The notes below the pieces were generated by a model. It was given only the letters and a program-made list of their open reading frames with translations, had not been told where the DNA came from and searched no databases. A stretch of 40,936 nt of DNA. Origin: Kutzneria sp. 744. GTDB lineage: Bacteria; Actinomycetota; Actinomycetes; Mycobacteriales; Pseudonocardiaceae. Below are positions 32,802 through 40,936 of this stretch, piece after piece; position 1 is the stretch's first letter; each line of letters opens with the position of its first letter. Made by a program: the position numbers and the translations under genes. Location: NCBI RefSeq assembly GCF_000568255.1, contig NZ_KK037166.1:6791874-6832809 (forward strand), written 5' to 3'.

Positions 32802-34520
32802 TCAGCCGGTGACCTCGAACTGCGGGTAGATCTGGTTGAACAGGTTGCGGGCCGAGGCGTCGGCGTTGCTGTTGCCGCCGGTCGTGCCCTTCACCGCCAC
32901 CACCCACAGGTCGTTGCCCTTCACCAGCGCCGCCGCGACCGTCTGCGGCAGCAGCGAGCCGCCGGTGTCCTGCTTGTAGTCGAGCAGCTGGCCGTTGGTG
33001 AAGCCGGGCACCGACGCCGGCTGCACCGGCGACACGTTGACGTTGGGCAGCGCCCGGACCGCGTCCAGGTAGGCGTCCGGCTTGGGGAAGTTGGTGAAGT
33101 GCTGCACGGACAGCTCCTGAGTGCCGTCCTTGCTGAGGAAGAACACCTGGGCCCGTGCCGGCAGCGAGTCGGTGGCCGGCCGGTTCTGGGTGAACTGCTG
33201 CCAGTCGTTGGGCACGTCCACCGCGAAGTCGCTGGCGCCGTCGCCGACCTTCACGATCGCCTTCGCGCGGATCCGGGTCGTCGGCACCTTGGCCACGGTG
33301 GCCGAGGTGGGCATCGAGCTCGGCGTGCTGCCGAACGCCACCGTCGTCGGCAGCAGCACCTGGCCGCCGAGGTAGCGGGTGAGGACGAACCCGCCGGCCA
33401 TGGACACCACCACGATCGCCGCCGCGACCAGCGCCAGCACCGCCGTGGCGACCTTGCCGCGCCGCCGCCGCTGCTTCGTGGCCGGTGTTGTCGGGACCGC
33501 GGGCGCCGCCGGGTTGGTCACCATGAACGGCAGCGGGCCCGGGTCGCTGGCCAGCGGCGTGTCGGTCGGCGGGGGCGGGGCCTTCGGCGGCGCGAACTGC
33601 TGGGACAGCGAACGGCGCTTCGGCGGCGGCGCCACCGGCGGGGTGTCCGCGTGCGGCACCGGGAACAGCACCGTGCCCGGCTCCGGCAGCAGCGGGCGCA
33701 GCCGCCGGCGCATCTCGGCCAGCGTCATGCGGGAATCCGGGTCCTTCACCATCAGGCCCGTGATCACCGGCTCCAGCGGGCCGGCCGAGGTCGGCGTCGG
33801 CACGTCGCCGTGCACCACCTCGGTCACCGTGGCCAGCGGGTCGTCGTCCGCGTCGTACGGCGGCACGCCCTCCACCACCGCGAACAGCGTCGCCCCCAGG
33901 CTCCACAGGTCCGCCGCCGGCGTCACCTCCTGGCCCGAGGCCACCTCCGGCGCGATGTAGGCCGGCGAGCCCAGCATGATGCCCGTGCTGGTCATCGTGT
34001 TCTCGGCGACGTTGCGGGCGATGCCGAAGTCCGTCAGCTTGATCTGGCCGCTGTCCCCGACCAGCACGTTGCCCGGCTTCACGTCACGGTGCGTGATGCC
34101 GGCCCGGTGCGCCGCCTCCAGTCCCGCCGCCACCGCGTCGGCCACCGCCGCCGTCTGCTGCGTGTTCAGCGGGCCCTGCTGGCGCACCACCTCCGCCAGG
34201 CTGCGCGAGGGCACCAGCTCCATCACCACGAACGGCTCGCCGTCATGGCGGGCGATGTCGTGCAGCGTCACCACGTTGGGGTGCGACAGCACCGCGATCG
34301 CCCGCGCCTCCCGCAGCGTCCGCTCCCGCAGCGCGTCCGCCTCTCCCGCCGGGATGCCCGGCGGGAGCAGCACCTCCTTGACCGCCACCTTGCGTTGGAG
34401 GAACTCGTCATAGGCCGCCCACACCGTGCCCATCGACCCGTTGCCCAGCACGTGTTCGAGCCGGTACCGGCCGGCGATCACGCGGGACCGGGCGGGCGGT
34501 GGAGTTTCCGGCGTGGACAT
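32802..34520 (-). CDS. Transmembrane Ser/Thr protein kinase (PknB-like)
   Basis: A 572-residue bacterial STPK. The kinase domain (about 18-275) has glycine loop LGNGSMGTVW, ATP lysine K48, HRDVKPGN with catalytic D146, DFG at 164-166 and SPAYIAPE. A Pro-rich juxtamembrane segment follows (about 290-348), then a basic stretch (KQRRRRGK) and one transmembrane helix (356-380). The external domain of about 190 residues lacks PASTA repeats and instead looks like a folded sensor with FAVDVPNDWQQF and FTNFPKPDAYLDAVR. ATG 34520 with GGAGAA upstream is the start. It is separated from the PNP start by 21 bases and shares its direction. Confidence 0.93.
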   Translation of the reverse strand: MSTPETPPPARSRVIAGRYRLEHVLGNGSMGTVWAAYDEFLQRKVAVKEVLLPPGIPAGEADALRERTLREARAIAVLSHPNVVTLHDIARHDGEPFVVMELVPSRSLAEVVRQQGPLNTQQTAAVADAVAAGLEAAHRAGITHRDVKPGNVLVGDSGQIKLTDFGIARNVAENTMTSTGIMLGSPAYIAPEVASGQEVTPAADLWSLGATLFAVVEGVPPYDADDDPLATVTEVVHGDVPTPTSAGPLEPVITGLMVKDPDSRMTLAEMRRRLRPLLPEPGTVLFPVPHADTPPVAPPPKRRSLSQQFAPPKAPPPPTDTPLASDPGPLPFMVTNPAAPAVPTTPATKQRRRRGKVATAVLALVAAAIVVVSMAGGFVLTRYLGGQVLLPTTVAFGSTPSSMPTSATVAKVPTTRIRAKAIVKVGDGASDFAVDVPNDWQQFTQNRPATDSLPARAQVFFLSKDGTQELSVQHFTNFPKPDAYLDAVRALPNVNVSPVQPASVPGFTNGQLLDYKQDTGGSLLPQTVAAALVKGNDLWVVAVKGTTGGNSNADASARNLFNQIYPQFEVTG

Positions 34521-34588
34521 GCGGCCATTCTCCACGAGTCGCGTCCGCCCGGTTTTCGCAGACCCCCGGGTGTTGTCGGCCCCCGGCG

Positions 34589-35173
34589 TCAGCCCTGGGG
34601 CTCCCGCCAGATCGGGAAGAACCGCGGCCCGCCGGGCAGACCGAACGGCTCGCCGGCGTCGACGAAACCGTGCCGCCGCCAGAGCCGGGCGCTGTCGGGG
34701 TTGCTGGCCTCGCCGGCGCATGGGATGCCCTCGGCGTCGATCCGCCGGAAATGCTGGCGGGCGATGGCGCTGCCGAGGCCATGACGCTGGGACGTGGGCA
34801 CAACGCCGCAGAACTGCCAGTGCAGGTGCGGCTCGGGGCCCATGTGGGCGCCGAGCAGCTCGGTGACGGCGACAAGGCGGGCGAAGTCCTCGGCGTCGAG
34901 GGCGGCGAACCGGTCCAGGAACTCCTCGGGACTCTCGCCGCCCTCGCTGCGGAACCAGAGCGACGCGGCGGAGTGGTCGTGGGCCAGGTACACCTCGCCG
35001 TCGGCGAAGGCGGCCTCGGTGAAGGCCTTGAAGAACACGGGATGCGCCGAGCGCCGGTGCTCGGCGCCGGGGAACACCCACGCGTTGACCGGATCGTCCT
35101 GGAAGGACTCGGACAGGATGCGGGCCACGATGTCCACTTCGGACCGTGAGGCGGGCCGGACGACGTCGTCCAT
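34589..35173 (-). CDS. GNAT family N-acetyltransferase
   Basis: A 194-residue acetyltransferase. The acetyl-CoA loop is in CGVVPTSQRHGLGSAI (motif A, QRHGLG), with a typical GNAT N-terminus (VRPASRSEVDIVARILSESF) and a C-terminal SARLWRRHGFVDAGE strand. Substrate is unknown. ATG 35173 overlaps the stop of the permease gene by one base, so the two are co-translated; GTG 35176 is an alternative start one codon earlier. Pairing with an amino-acid-type permease suggests acetylation of an imported amine, which is inference only. Confidence 0.91.
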   Translation of the reverse strand: MDDVVRPASRSEVDIVARILSESFQDDPVNAWVFPGAEHRRSAHPVFFKAFTEAAFADGEVYLAHDHSAASLWFRSEGGESPEEFLDRFAALDAEDFARLVAVTELLGAHMGPEPHLHWQFCGVVPTSQRHGLGSAIARQHFRRIDAEGIPCAGEASNPDSARLWRRHGFVDAGEPFGLPGGPRFFPIWREPQG

Positions 35174-36615
35174 CACTCCACCTTCCCGATGCCGGCGTAG
35201 ACCTCGGGCTTGCGGCGGCGCAGGATCGAGCCGCGCACGAGGCCGATCACGGCGGCCAGCAGCAGGATGCCGGGCAGGATCCAGCGCAGCGGCGAATCCC
35301 CGGCGGTGCCGAGAAGCACGTCGAAGTTCCAGAGAATGAGCACCAGGATCACCAGCAGAGCCACGGCGGCCAGCGTGGGCGCGATGGTGTGCCGCCACGC
35401 GGGCTCGTCGTGTTCCCGTTTGCGGAAGAAGCCGATGACCGACACGGACACCGCGGCCAGCACGAAAACGACGCCGGTCGAGGCCATCGTGCCGAGCCAG
35501 CTGAACAATTCGGTGAACGGGTCCCGGCCGGCGATGGCGAACACGGCCACCACGATCAGGCCCAGCGCGGTCTGCAATCCGGACCCGGCGGCGGGCGCGC
35601 CGGTGCGGCGATTGGTGCGCGCCAAAGCCTCGGGCAGCACGCCTTCGCGGCCCAAAGCGAAGAAGTAGCGGGCGATCGAGTTGTGGAAGCTGAGCAGCGA
35701 CGCGAATTGGCTCGTGAGGAAAAGGACATAGGAGACGTCCGAGAACAGGCTGCCGAGCCGTTGCGCGTTGAGCCCGAACAACAGGCCGGGCCCCTGGGCC
35801 TGCGCGGCGCCGACGACATTGGCGGGACCGGCGGCGTCGGCCATGGCCAGTGCGGACAGGGTGTACAGCACTGCGGTCAGGGCCACCGCGAGGTAGGTCG
35901 CGCGAGCCACGGTCCGCCGGGGATCCCGCACCTCTTCGCTGTACGAGGCCGCGCCCTCGAAGCCCGTGAACACGGCGACGGAGAAGGCGAAAACCGCGCC
36001 GACACCGGTCGTGAACAGGCTGCTCGGCGCGAGCGGCGCGAGTGACGGCGCGCCGCCGCCGGCGGGCGAGCCGAGCAGCGCGATGTCGGTCACGACGATC
36101 ACCGCGCACTCCAGCAGGAGCACAACGCCCAGCACCTTGGCGTTGATGTCCACGCGAAGCACGCCGAGCACGCCGATGACCAGCGCGATCGCCAGGCCCC
36201 ACAGCCACCACGGCGTGTCCAGCCCGAGTAGCGGGTTGATCCAGTTCGACAGCGACCAGCCGAACAGGCCGTACACGCTGATCTGGATCGCGTTGTAGGC
36301 GACGAGCGCCACGAACGAGATCGCCACGCCGGCGGGCCGGCCCAGGCCGTTCACCACGTACGGATAGAACGCGCCCGCGCCGGTGATGTACCGGCTCATG
36401 GCCGCGTAGCCGACGGCGAACAGCGCGAGCACCGGCGCCAGCAGCACGAAGGACAGCGGCACGCCGACGACACCGGTCACCGCATAGGTCGCGGTGACGC
36501 CGCCGGCGATCGCGTACAGCGGGCCGGACGCGGCGACGACGAAGAACAGAATTTGCGCGACACCGAGACGAGGTCGGGCGAGGCCGCGTTCACGCAGCGG
36601 CGTACGAGTGGCCAC
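35173..36615 (-). CDS. APC superfamily amino acid permease
   Basis: A 480-residue permease with about twelve helices. The first helix carries the APC signature VAASGPLYAIAGG; FTGFEGAASYSEEVRDPRRTVARA (about 220-245) is the conserved loop after helix 6, and SFHNSIARYFFALGREGVLP is typical of the family. It likely imports amino acids or amines by symport or exchange. GTG 36615 is chosen over the upstream TTG because GGGGGAG lies about nine bases before it. It is first in an operon with the GNAT gene and is divergent from the GPP34 gene. Confidence 0.92.
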   Translation of the reverse strand: MATRTPLRERGLARPRLGVAQILFFVVAASGPLYAIAGGVTATYAVTGVVGVPLSFVLLAPVLALFAVGYAAMSRYITGAGAFYPYVVNGLGRPAGVAISFVALVAYNAIQISVYGLFGWSLSNWINPLLGLDTPWWLWGLAIALVIGVLGVLRVDINAKVLGVVLLLECAVIVVTDIALLGSPAGGGAPSLAPLAPSSLFTTGVGAVFAFSVAVFTGFEGAASYSEEVRDPRRTVARATYLAVALTAVLYTLSALAMADAAGPANVVGAAQAQGPGLLFGLNAQRLGSLFSDVSYVLFLTSQFASLLSFHNSIARYFFALGREGVLPEALARTNRRTGAPAAGSGLQTALGLIVVAVFAIAGRDPFTELFSWLGTMASTGVVFVLAAVSVSVIGFFRKREHDEPAWRHTIAPTLAAVALLVILVLILWNFDVLLGTAGDSPLRWILPGILLLAAVIGLVRGSILRRRKPEVYAGIGKVE

Positions 36616-36704
36616 CTTTGTTACTCCCCCAGGAGTCGTCCCACCATTTCCGGGCAACCCTAGCCATTCGACACCGCTTCCCGCAGCGGCTACGTTTCCG
36701 GCAC

Positions 36705-37358
36705 GTGGCCCACACGAACTCCCGGCTGCCCCTTGCGGAGGCGCTGTTCTTCCTCGCGCACGACGAGTTCACGGGAAAAGCCCAGGTGGCGCGGGCGTCG
36801 CTGGAAATATGTTTGTCGGGCGCAATTATCTGCGACCTATTGTTCACCGGGCGGATATCGGTCAACGACGGCTGTCCCGAGGCCACGGGAAAGGCCGCGC
36901 GCGGCGACCGGGCATCCGCCGAAGTGCTGGCCGAGATCGCCGCCGAGCCGACTGGATACCCGCTGCGGGAGTGGATCGACCACCTGCGGCCGGTCGTCGT
37001 GGACAAGGTCGTCACCCAGCTCGCCGACGCCGGTCTGGTCACGCCGATCGCCGAGCGGAGCCTCCTTCGCCGCACGCACCGCTATCCGCCGGTCGACCTG
37101 CTGGTGGCGGCCGGCGGCCGGGCCGAGATCCGGGCCGCGGTGCTGGGGCCGGGCAAACCGGACGTCTACAACGTGAGCCTGGCGCTGCTGGCCTGGCACC
37201 TGGGCCTGGACGACCTGTGCGAGCCGCAGCTGGACCGACGGATGCTGCGGGCGTGGCTGGACCGCGCCGCGAAGCCGATGCCGCCGGCGGCGAGCGAGGT
37301 GTTGGCGGCGGTGGAGTCGGCGATCGCGGCCTCGGTCTACGGCGGCGAGCGGCGCTGA
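36705..37358 (+). CDS. GPP34 (GOLPH3/VPS74) family phosphoprotein
   Basis: A 217-residue all-helical protein of the GPP34 family. It opens SRLPLAEALFFLAHDEFTGKA, continues SLEICLSGAIICDLLFTGRI, and ends in a VLAAVESAIAASVYGG helix. Eukaryotic homologues bind phosphatidylinositol-4-phosphate on Golgi membranes; in actinobacteria the function is unknown, though membrane association is likely. GTG 36705 is used because homology starts there; the frame remains open to 36618 without support. It is divergent from the permease. Confidence 0.9.
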   Translation: MAHTNSRLPLAEALFFLAHDEFTGKAQVARASLEICLSGAIICDLLFTGRISVNDGCPEATGKAARGDRASAEVLAEIAAEPTGYPLREWIDHLRPVVVDKVVTQLADAGLVTPIAERSLLRRTHRYPPVDLLVAAGGRAEIRAAVLGPGKPDVYNVSLALLAWHLGLDDLCEPQLDRRMLRAWLDRAAKPMPPAASEVLAAVESAIAASVYGGERR

Positions 37359-37398
37359 AGCCTTCCGCACGGCCCGCTGCTCCGGTTGGATCGACGCC

Positions 37399-38793
37399 GT
37401 GACCTTGGTGATCGGTGTCGACTCGTCGACGCAGTCGACAAAAGCGCTGGTGGTCGTGGCCGAGACGGGCCGTGTCGTGGGCGAGGGCCGGCAGCCGCAC
37501 CCGGACGGCACCGAGGTCGATCCCCGGGCCTGGCAGGTCGCCTGCGACCGGGCGATCGCCGAGGCGCGGGCCGGTGTGTCGGAGCCGATCGCCGCGATCG
37601 CGGTCGCCGGCCAGCAGCACGGCATGGTCACCGTGGACGCCGACGGCGAGCCGGTGCGTCCGGCGCTGCTGTGGAACGACACCAGGTCTGCGGCGGAAAC
37701 CGAGCAGTTCGTCGCGAAGCACGGTGCCGACCGGCTGGCCGAGCTGACCGGCTCGGTCCCGGTGCCCAGCTTCACCGTGACCAAGCTGGCCTGGCTGGCC
37801 GAGCACGAGCCGGCCGCCGCGGACCGGGTCGACCGCGTGATGCTGCCGCACGACTGGGTGAGCTGGGCGCTGGCCGAGCCGGGCACGGAACCGGCGACCG
37901 ACCGTGGCGACGCGTCCGGCACCGGCTACTTCTCGCCTCGTACCGGCGAATGGCTGCCCGACCTGCTCTCCGAGGCCTTCGGCGGCCGCACGCCCAGGCT
38001 GCCCCGGCTGCTCGGGCCGGCCGAGGTCACCGGACGTACCGCCGACGGTGTTCTGGTCGCCGCCGGCACGGGCGACAACATGGGCGCGGCCCTGGCCCTC
38101 AACGCCGGACCGGGCGATGTCGTCGTCTCGCTCGGCACCTCCGGCACGGTCTTCGCCGTCACGGAGGAGGGCACCGCCGACCCGACCGGCTTCGTCGCCG
38201 GCTTCTGCGACGCGACCGGCCGCTACCTGCCGCTGGTCTGCACGCTCAACGCCGCGCGGGTGCTGACCACGACCGCCGCGCTGCTGGGCACCGACCTCGC
38301 CGGCCTCGACGAGCTGGCCCTGCGGGCCGAACCCGGATCGGGCGGCCTGGTCTTCGTGCCCTATCTCGACGGCGAGCGCACGCCGAACCTGCCGGACGCG
38401 TCGGGCACCCTGACCGGCATCCGGCGCGGCAACCTCACGCCCGAGAACCTGGCCCGGTCGGCGGTCGAGGGCATGCTGTGCGGCCTGGCCGACGGGCTCG
38501 CCGAACTGCGTCGAGTCGGCGTGCAGGCGCGACGGGTGCTGTTGATCGGCGGCGCCGCGCGGTCGGCTGCGGTGCAGGCGGTCGCGTCTGGCCTGTTCGA
38601 CGCGCCGGTTGAGGTCCCCGAGCCCGCCGAGTACGTGGCGCTGGGCGCGGCACGGCAGGCCGCGTGGGCTTTGTCCGGCGCGGCGGAACCGGCCGAGTGG
38701 TCGATGCGGGCCGAGGCGATCGGGCGGAGCGAGGGCGGCGCGCGGTGCGCACCGCCTACACGGCGGCTGTCGCCCAGATCCACGGCCACGTAG
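37399..38793 (+). CDS. xylB: Xylulokinase (3' end probably frameshifted)
   Basis: A FGGY-family sugar kinase, 464 residues, predicted to make xylulose-5-phosphate. VIGVDSSTQSTKALVV is the ATP-phosphate loop, VAGQQHGMV the sugar site, GTGDNMGAAL has the catalytic Asp and SLGTSGTVFAV the second ATPase motif. FVPYLDGERTPN is also typical. GTG 37399 is the start. The last 20 residues (SEGGARCAPPTRRLSPRSTAT region) do not look like the family; the minus-one frame from 38748 instead reads RTAYTAAVAQIHGHVGL to TGA 38801, matching the usual helical end. An indel near 38712-38745 is likely. Its presence here fits pentose handling. Confidence 0.92.
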   Translation: MTLVIGVDSSTQSTKALVVVAETGRVVGEGRQPHPDGTEVDPRAWQVACDRAIAEARAGVSEPIAAIAVAGQQHGMVTVDADGEPVRPALLWNDTRSAAETEQFVAKHGADRLAELTGSVPVPSFTVTKLAWLAEHEPAAADRVDRVMLPHDWVSWALAEPGTEPATDRGDASGTGYFSPRTGEWLPDLLSEAFGGRTPRLPRLLGPAEVTGRTADGVLVAAGTGDNMGAALALNAGPGDVVVSLGTSGTVFAVTEEGTADPTGFVAGFCDATGRYLPLVCTLNAARVLTTTAALLGTDLAGLDELALRAEPGSGGLVFVPYLDGERTPNLPDASGTLTGIRRGNLTPENLARSAVEGMLCGLADGLAELRRVGVQARRVLLIGGAARSAAVQAVASGLFDAPVEVPEPAEYVALGAARQAAWALSGAAEPAEWSMRAEAIGRSEGGARCAPPTRRLSPRSTAT

Positions 38794-38821
38794 GCTTGTG
38801 ATCAACAGGAGGAGGCGGTTC

Positions 38822-39055
38822 ATGGCCCGGGTGACTGCGTTCGTCACCGTGCTGGTGTTCGGCGTGCTGTTCGCGGGCCCGGCCTGGGCGCAGACCACCA
38901 CACCGCCGCCCGGACCGTCGCTCAACCCGCCGCAGAACCAGAGCCTCAGCGACGACGCCCGACAGCGCGTGATCATCTTCGTGGTGGTCGTCGTGCTGTT
39001 CGCGATCGTCTGGTACGGCCGCCGGGTGCGCAAGAAGCGCCAGAAGGCCAGCTGA
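38822..39055 (+). CDS. Small exported membrane protein, unknown function
   Basis: A 77-residue protein. It has a cleavable-looking signal (ARVTAFVTVLVFGVLFAGPAWA, residues 2-23) and a Pro/Thr-rich external stretch (QTTTPPPGPSLNPPQNQ). A transmembrane helix (about 47-66, VIIFVVVVVLFAIVWYG) ends in a basic cytoplasmic tail (RRVRKKRQKAS). ATG 38822 has AGGAGGAGG upstream. No family recognised; it is co-directional with xylB, 28 bases downstream of the stop. Confidence 0.75.
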   Translation: MARVTAFVTVLVFGVLFAGPAWAQTTTPPPGPSLNPPQNQSLSDDARQRVIIFVVVVVLFAIVWYGRRVRKKRQKAS

Positions 39056-39059
39056 TCCC

Positions 39060-39080
39060 CTGTCTCACTATGTGGGACAG
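39060..39080. promoter_or_regulatory. Near-perfect 21-base palindrome upstream of the amidohydrolase genes
   Basis: CTGTCTCAC-TAT-GTGGGACAG (39060-39080) has arms matching at 8 of 9 positions and is followed by TTGACC (39081-39086), a possible -35. It lies four bases after the previous stop. An operator for the amiB/amiA operon or a weak terminator are both possible. The rest of 39081-39236 shows nothing definite. Confidence 0.45.
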
Positions 39081-39236
39081 TTGACCGCCTGTCGCCGATT
39101 TCATGATCATCGGCCGGGCACCCGCTACAGCCAGGCATAACTTCCACGGGTCGGTTGCGCCGTTCGTCGCAATATGGCTGCCGGCTAGCCCTGGAAGGGC
39201 GAAAGTCGAGCGAGCCCCCAGCACGCTTGGTGCAGG

Positions 39237-40438
39237 ATGAACAGGGTGAGCCACCCCAAGGCGACCTGCCGTTCATCCGTTGAGCGGTACGCGGACGCCC
39301 TCGTGGGACTCTCCCGGAGCATCCACGCCGAGCCCGAACTGGCCTATCGGGAGCACCGCAGCGCCGCCAAGGTCGCCGATCTGGCCGAGCGCGAGGGCTT
39401 CCAGGTCGAGCGGGGCGTCGCCGGCCTCGAGACCGCGTTCACCGCCACCTACGGCTCGGGCGACCTGGTCGTCGGCCTGTGCGCCGAGTACGACGCGCTG
39501 CCCGAGGTCGGCCACGCCTGTGGACATAACATCATCGCCGCCGCGTCGACCGGGGCCGCCATCGCGCTGCGCGATGTGGCGGACGATCTAGGTGTGACGG
39601 TCAAACTGGTGGGCACCCCCGCTGAGGAATCCGGCGGCGGCAAGGTCCAACTGTTGGAACACGGAGTGTTCGACGGCGTCGGGCTGGCGATGATGGTGCA
39701 CCCGGCGCCGTGGGAGGCGGTCGCCTCGCCGTCGCTGGCCATCGTCGACCTGGAGGTCGAGTACTCCGGCCGGGCCTCGCACGCCGCCGCCGCCCCCGAG
39801 CTGGGCGTGAACGCGGCCGACGCGCTGACCATCGCGCAGGTCGCGATCGGCCTGGCCAGGCAGCACTTGGAGCCCAAGCAGATGGTGCACGGCATAGTCA
39901 CGCACGGCGGGGCCGCCCCGAACATCGTCCCGTGACGGCCGCCGGCCAGTTCTACCTGCGCGCGGCCGATCACGAATCCCTTGAGCGCCTGGTCCACCGG
40001 ATCCAGGGCTGCTTCACCGCCGGCGCCGTCGGCACCGGGTGCACGCACGAGGTCAGGGCGATCTCGGCGGAGTACACCGAGCTGGCGCCCGACCCTTGGC
40101 TGGCCTCCGCGTACCGCGAGGCCGTGACGGAACTCGGCCGCGCGCCGATGAGTCACGAAGACGAGCTGCTCCGCCTGACCGGCAGCACCGACATGGGCAA
40201 CGTCACCCGAGCGCTGCCCGGTATCCACCCGTCAATATCGATCGACTGCGGAGACGCGGTGAACCACCAGCCGGAGTTCGCCGCCGCCTGCGCCACGCCG
40301 ACCGGGGACCGAGCCGTGCTGGACGGCGCGCTCGCCCTGGCGTGGACGGCGGTGGCCGCGGCGACCGACCCCGTACAGCGGGAGCGGTTGCTGACCGGCG
40401 CTGGACACCGCGTGGCACGCGCTGGAGGTGCGGCGTGA
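39237..40438 (+). pseudogene. amiB: M20 family amidohydrolase (AmiB-like), split by a frameshift
   Basis: Two adjacent frames together make a 400-residue M20 peptidase/amidohydrolase. Part 1 (39237-39935, 232 codons) has the metal-site motifs GLCAEYDALPEVGHACGHN and GTPAEESGGGK, then begins the lid domain and stops after APNIVP. Part 2 (39932-40438) continues with TAAGQFYLRAADHESLERL and ends with the remaining catalytic domain (LTGSTDMGNVTRALPGIHP). The break falls inside the lid domain, where homologues continue without interruption. A GTG (39932) overlaps the TGA in a GTGA, so part 2 could be re-initiated and two halves might assemble, or this is a broken gene or a sequencing error. Either way the product likely hydrolyses an N-acyl or peptide amide bond. 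Confidence 0.8.
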
Positions 40439-40936
40439 CCGTGCTGGATTCGCGGCCCGAACTGCCCATGGAGGGCGACGGCCGCCGGCACGACGAGGCG
40501 TCCGACGTGCTGATCACCGATTCCGGGGTCAGCATGTCCGACGTGGTGGACATGGGCGCCGGGCGCGGCCCGGCCTGGCTCGACGAGTGGCTGACATCGG
40601 GAGCGGCCGACGTCGTGGCCTGGCGACGGCACATCCATGCCCACCCTGAGGTGTCCCGGCAGGAACACGAGACGACGGAGCTGATCGCCGGCGTGCTCCG
40701 GTCCGTGGGCCTGCACCCCGAGATCCTGCCCGGCGGCACCGGCCTGATCTGCGACATCGGCTCCGGCGAGCGCTGCGTGGCGCTGCGTGCGGACATCGAC
40801 GCGCTGCCGCTGACCGAGAACACCGGCCTGCCGTTCTCGTCCACCAACGAGGGTGCCTGCCACGCCTGCGGGCATGACGCCCACACGGCCGTGCTGCTCG
40901 GCGCGGCGATGGCCCTGGCCTCCGCGCCGGAGCTGC
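40435..40936 (+). CDS. amiA: M20 family amidohydrolase (AmiA-like), 3' partial
   Basis: The first 167 codons of a second M20 metallo-amidohydrolase, cut by the window edge. It shows AWRRHIHAHPEVSRQE, VALRADIDALPLTENTG and the zinc motif CHACGHDAHTAVLLG, so the fold begins normally. GTG 40435 overlaps the previous stop by four bases (GTGA); the leader MTVLDSRPELPMEGDG is not typical, and ATG 40534 (MSDVVDMGAGRG) is an alternative start. In M. tuberculosis amiA1 and amiB1 are also neighbours beside deoD. Substrate is unknown; the family includes N-acyl-amino acid hydrolases. Confidence 0.9.
   Translation, partial: MTVLDSRPELPMEGDGRRHDEASDVLITDSGVSMSDVVDMGAGRGPAWLDEWLTSGAADVVAWRRHIHAHPEVSRQEHETTELIAGVLRSVGLHPEILPGGTGLICDIGSGERCVALRADIDALPLTENTGLPFSSTNEGACHACGHDAHTAVLLGAAMALASAPEL

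Noticed and set aside
31899-34784. A 961-codon open frame on the plus strand
   Set aside because: It is antisense to PNP and the Ser/Thr kinase, both clearly coding, and its translation is low-complexity Arg/His/Gly.

Overview
The window is one contiguous piece of a high-GC actinobacterial chromosome. Codon third positions are strongly GC-biased, GTG starts are common, genes overlap at GTGA/ATGA junctions, and the gene repertoire looks like Pseudonocardiales (Amycolatopsis/Kutzneria/Saccharothrix-like). The genus cannot be fixed by eye. No rRNA, tRNA, CRISPR array or transposase was seen.

The backbone is nucleoside salvage and catabolism. It is an expanded, interrupted version of the M. tuberculosis Rv3305c-Rv3319 neighbourhood (amiA1-amiB1-deoD-pmmB-upp-...-add-deoA-cdd), recalled from memory. 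From the left: the end of a nucleoside-type ABC transporter (ATPase and two permeases), cdd and deoA form one tightly overlapping operon (1-5270). add lies at 9.6-10.7 kb, deoC with two aldehyde dehydrogenases at 15-18.2 kb, upp at 23.7 kb, and pmmB with purine nucleoside phosphorylase at 30.3-32.8 kb. At the right end sit xylB and two M20 amidohydrolases of the AmiB/AmiA type. Together they import nucleosides, deaminate and phosphorolyse them, isomerise pentose phosphates, and send deoxyribose-5-phosphate to acetaldehyde and then acetate.

Accessory blocks lie between these genes. They include a SMI1/KNR4 protein, a membrane-anchored Thr-rich protein, an internally duplicated acidic protein that runs into an AT-rich island (about 8038-8307), an MFS exporter, a long coiled-coil protein and a thiolase. 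A Panacea/VbhA-like antitoxin plus Fic toxin pair follows at 13.8-15.0 kb. Further right are a protein made of tandem DivIVA repeats, a small Trypco1 protein bracketed by short repeats, a DUF1707 protein and the efeUOB iron-uptake operon with two IdeR-like boxes.

From 24.3 kb the window holds a promoter with two DasR-like sites but no obvious gene, a TetR/DUF4188 divergent pair, an RHH antitoxin with a Doc-like protein that lacks the Fic histidine, a DinB protein, a MerR regulator with two tandem aldo/keto reductases, and a flavodoxin-like reductase. Next come a small membrane protein, a Ser/Thr kinase, a GNAT acetyltransferase, an APC permease and a GPP34 protein. Two genes near the right edge look frame-disrupted: the end of xylB and the middle of the AmiB-type hydrolase. 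The last gene is cut by the window edge.
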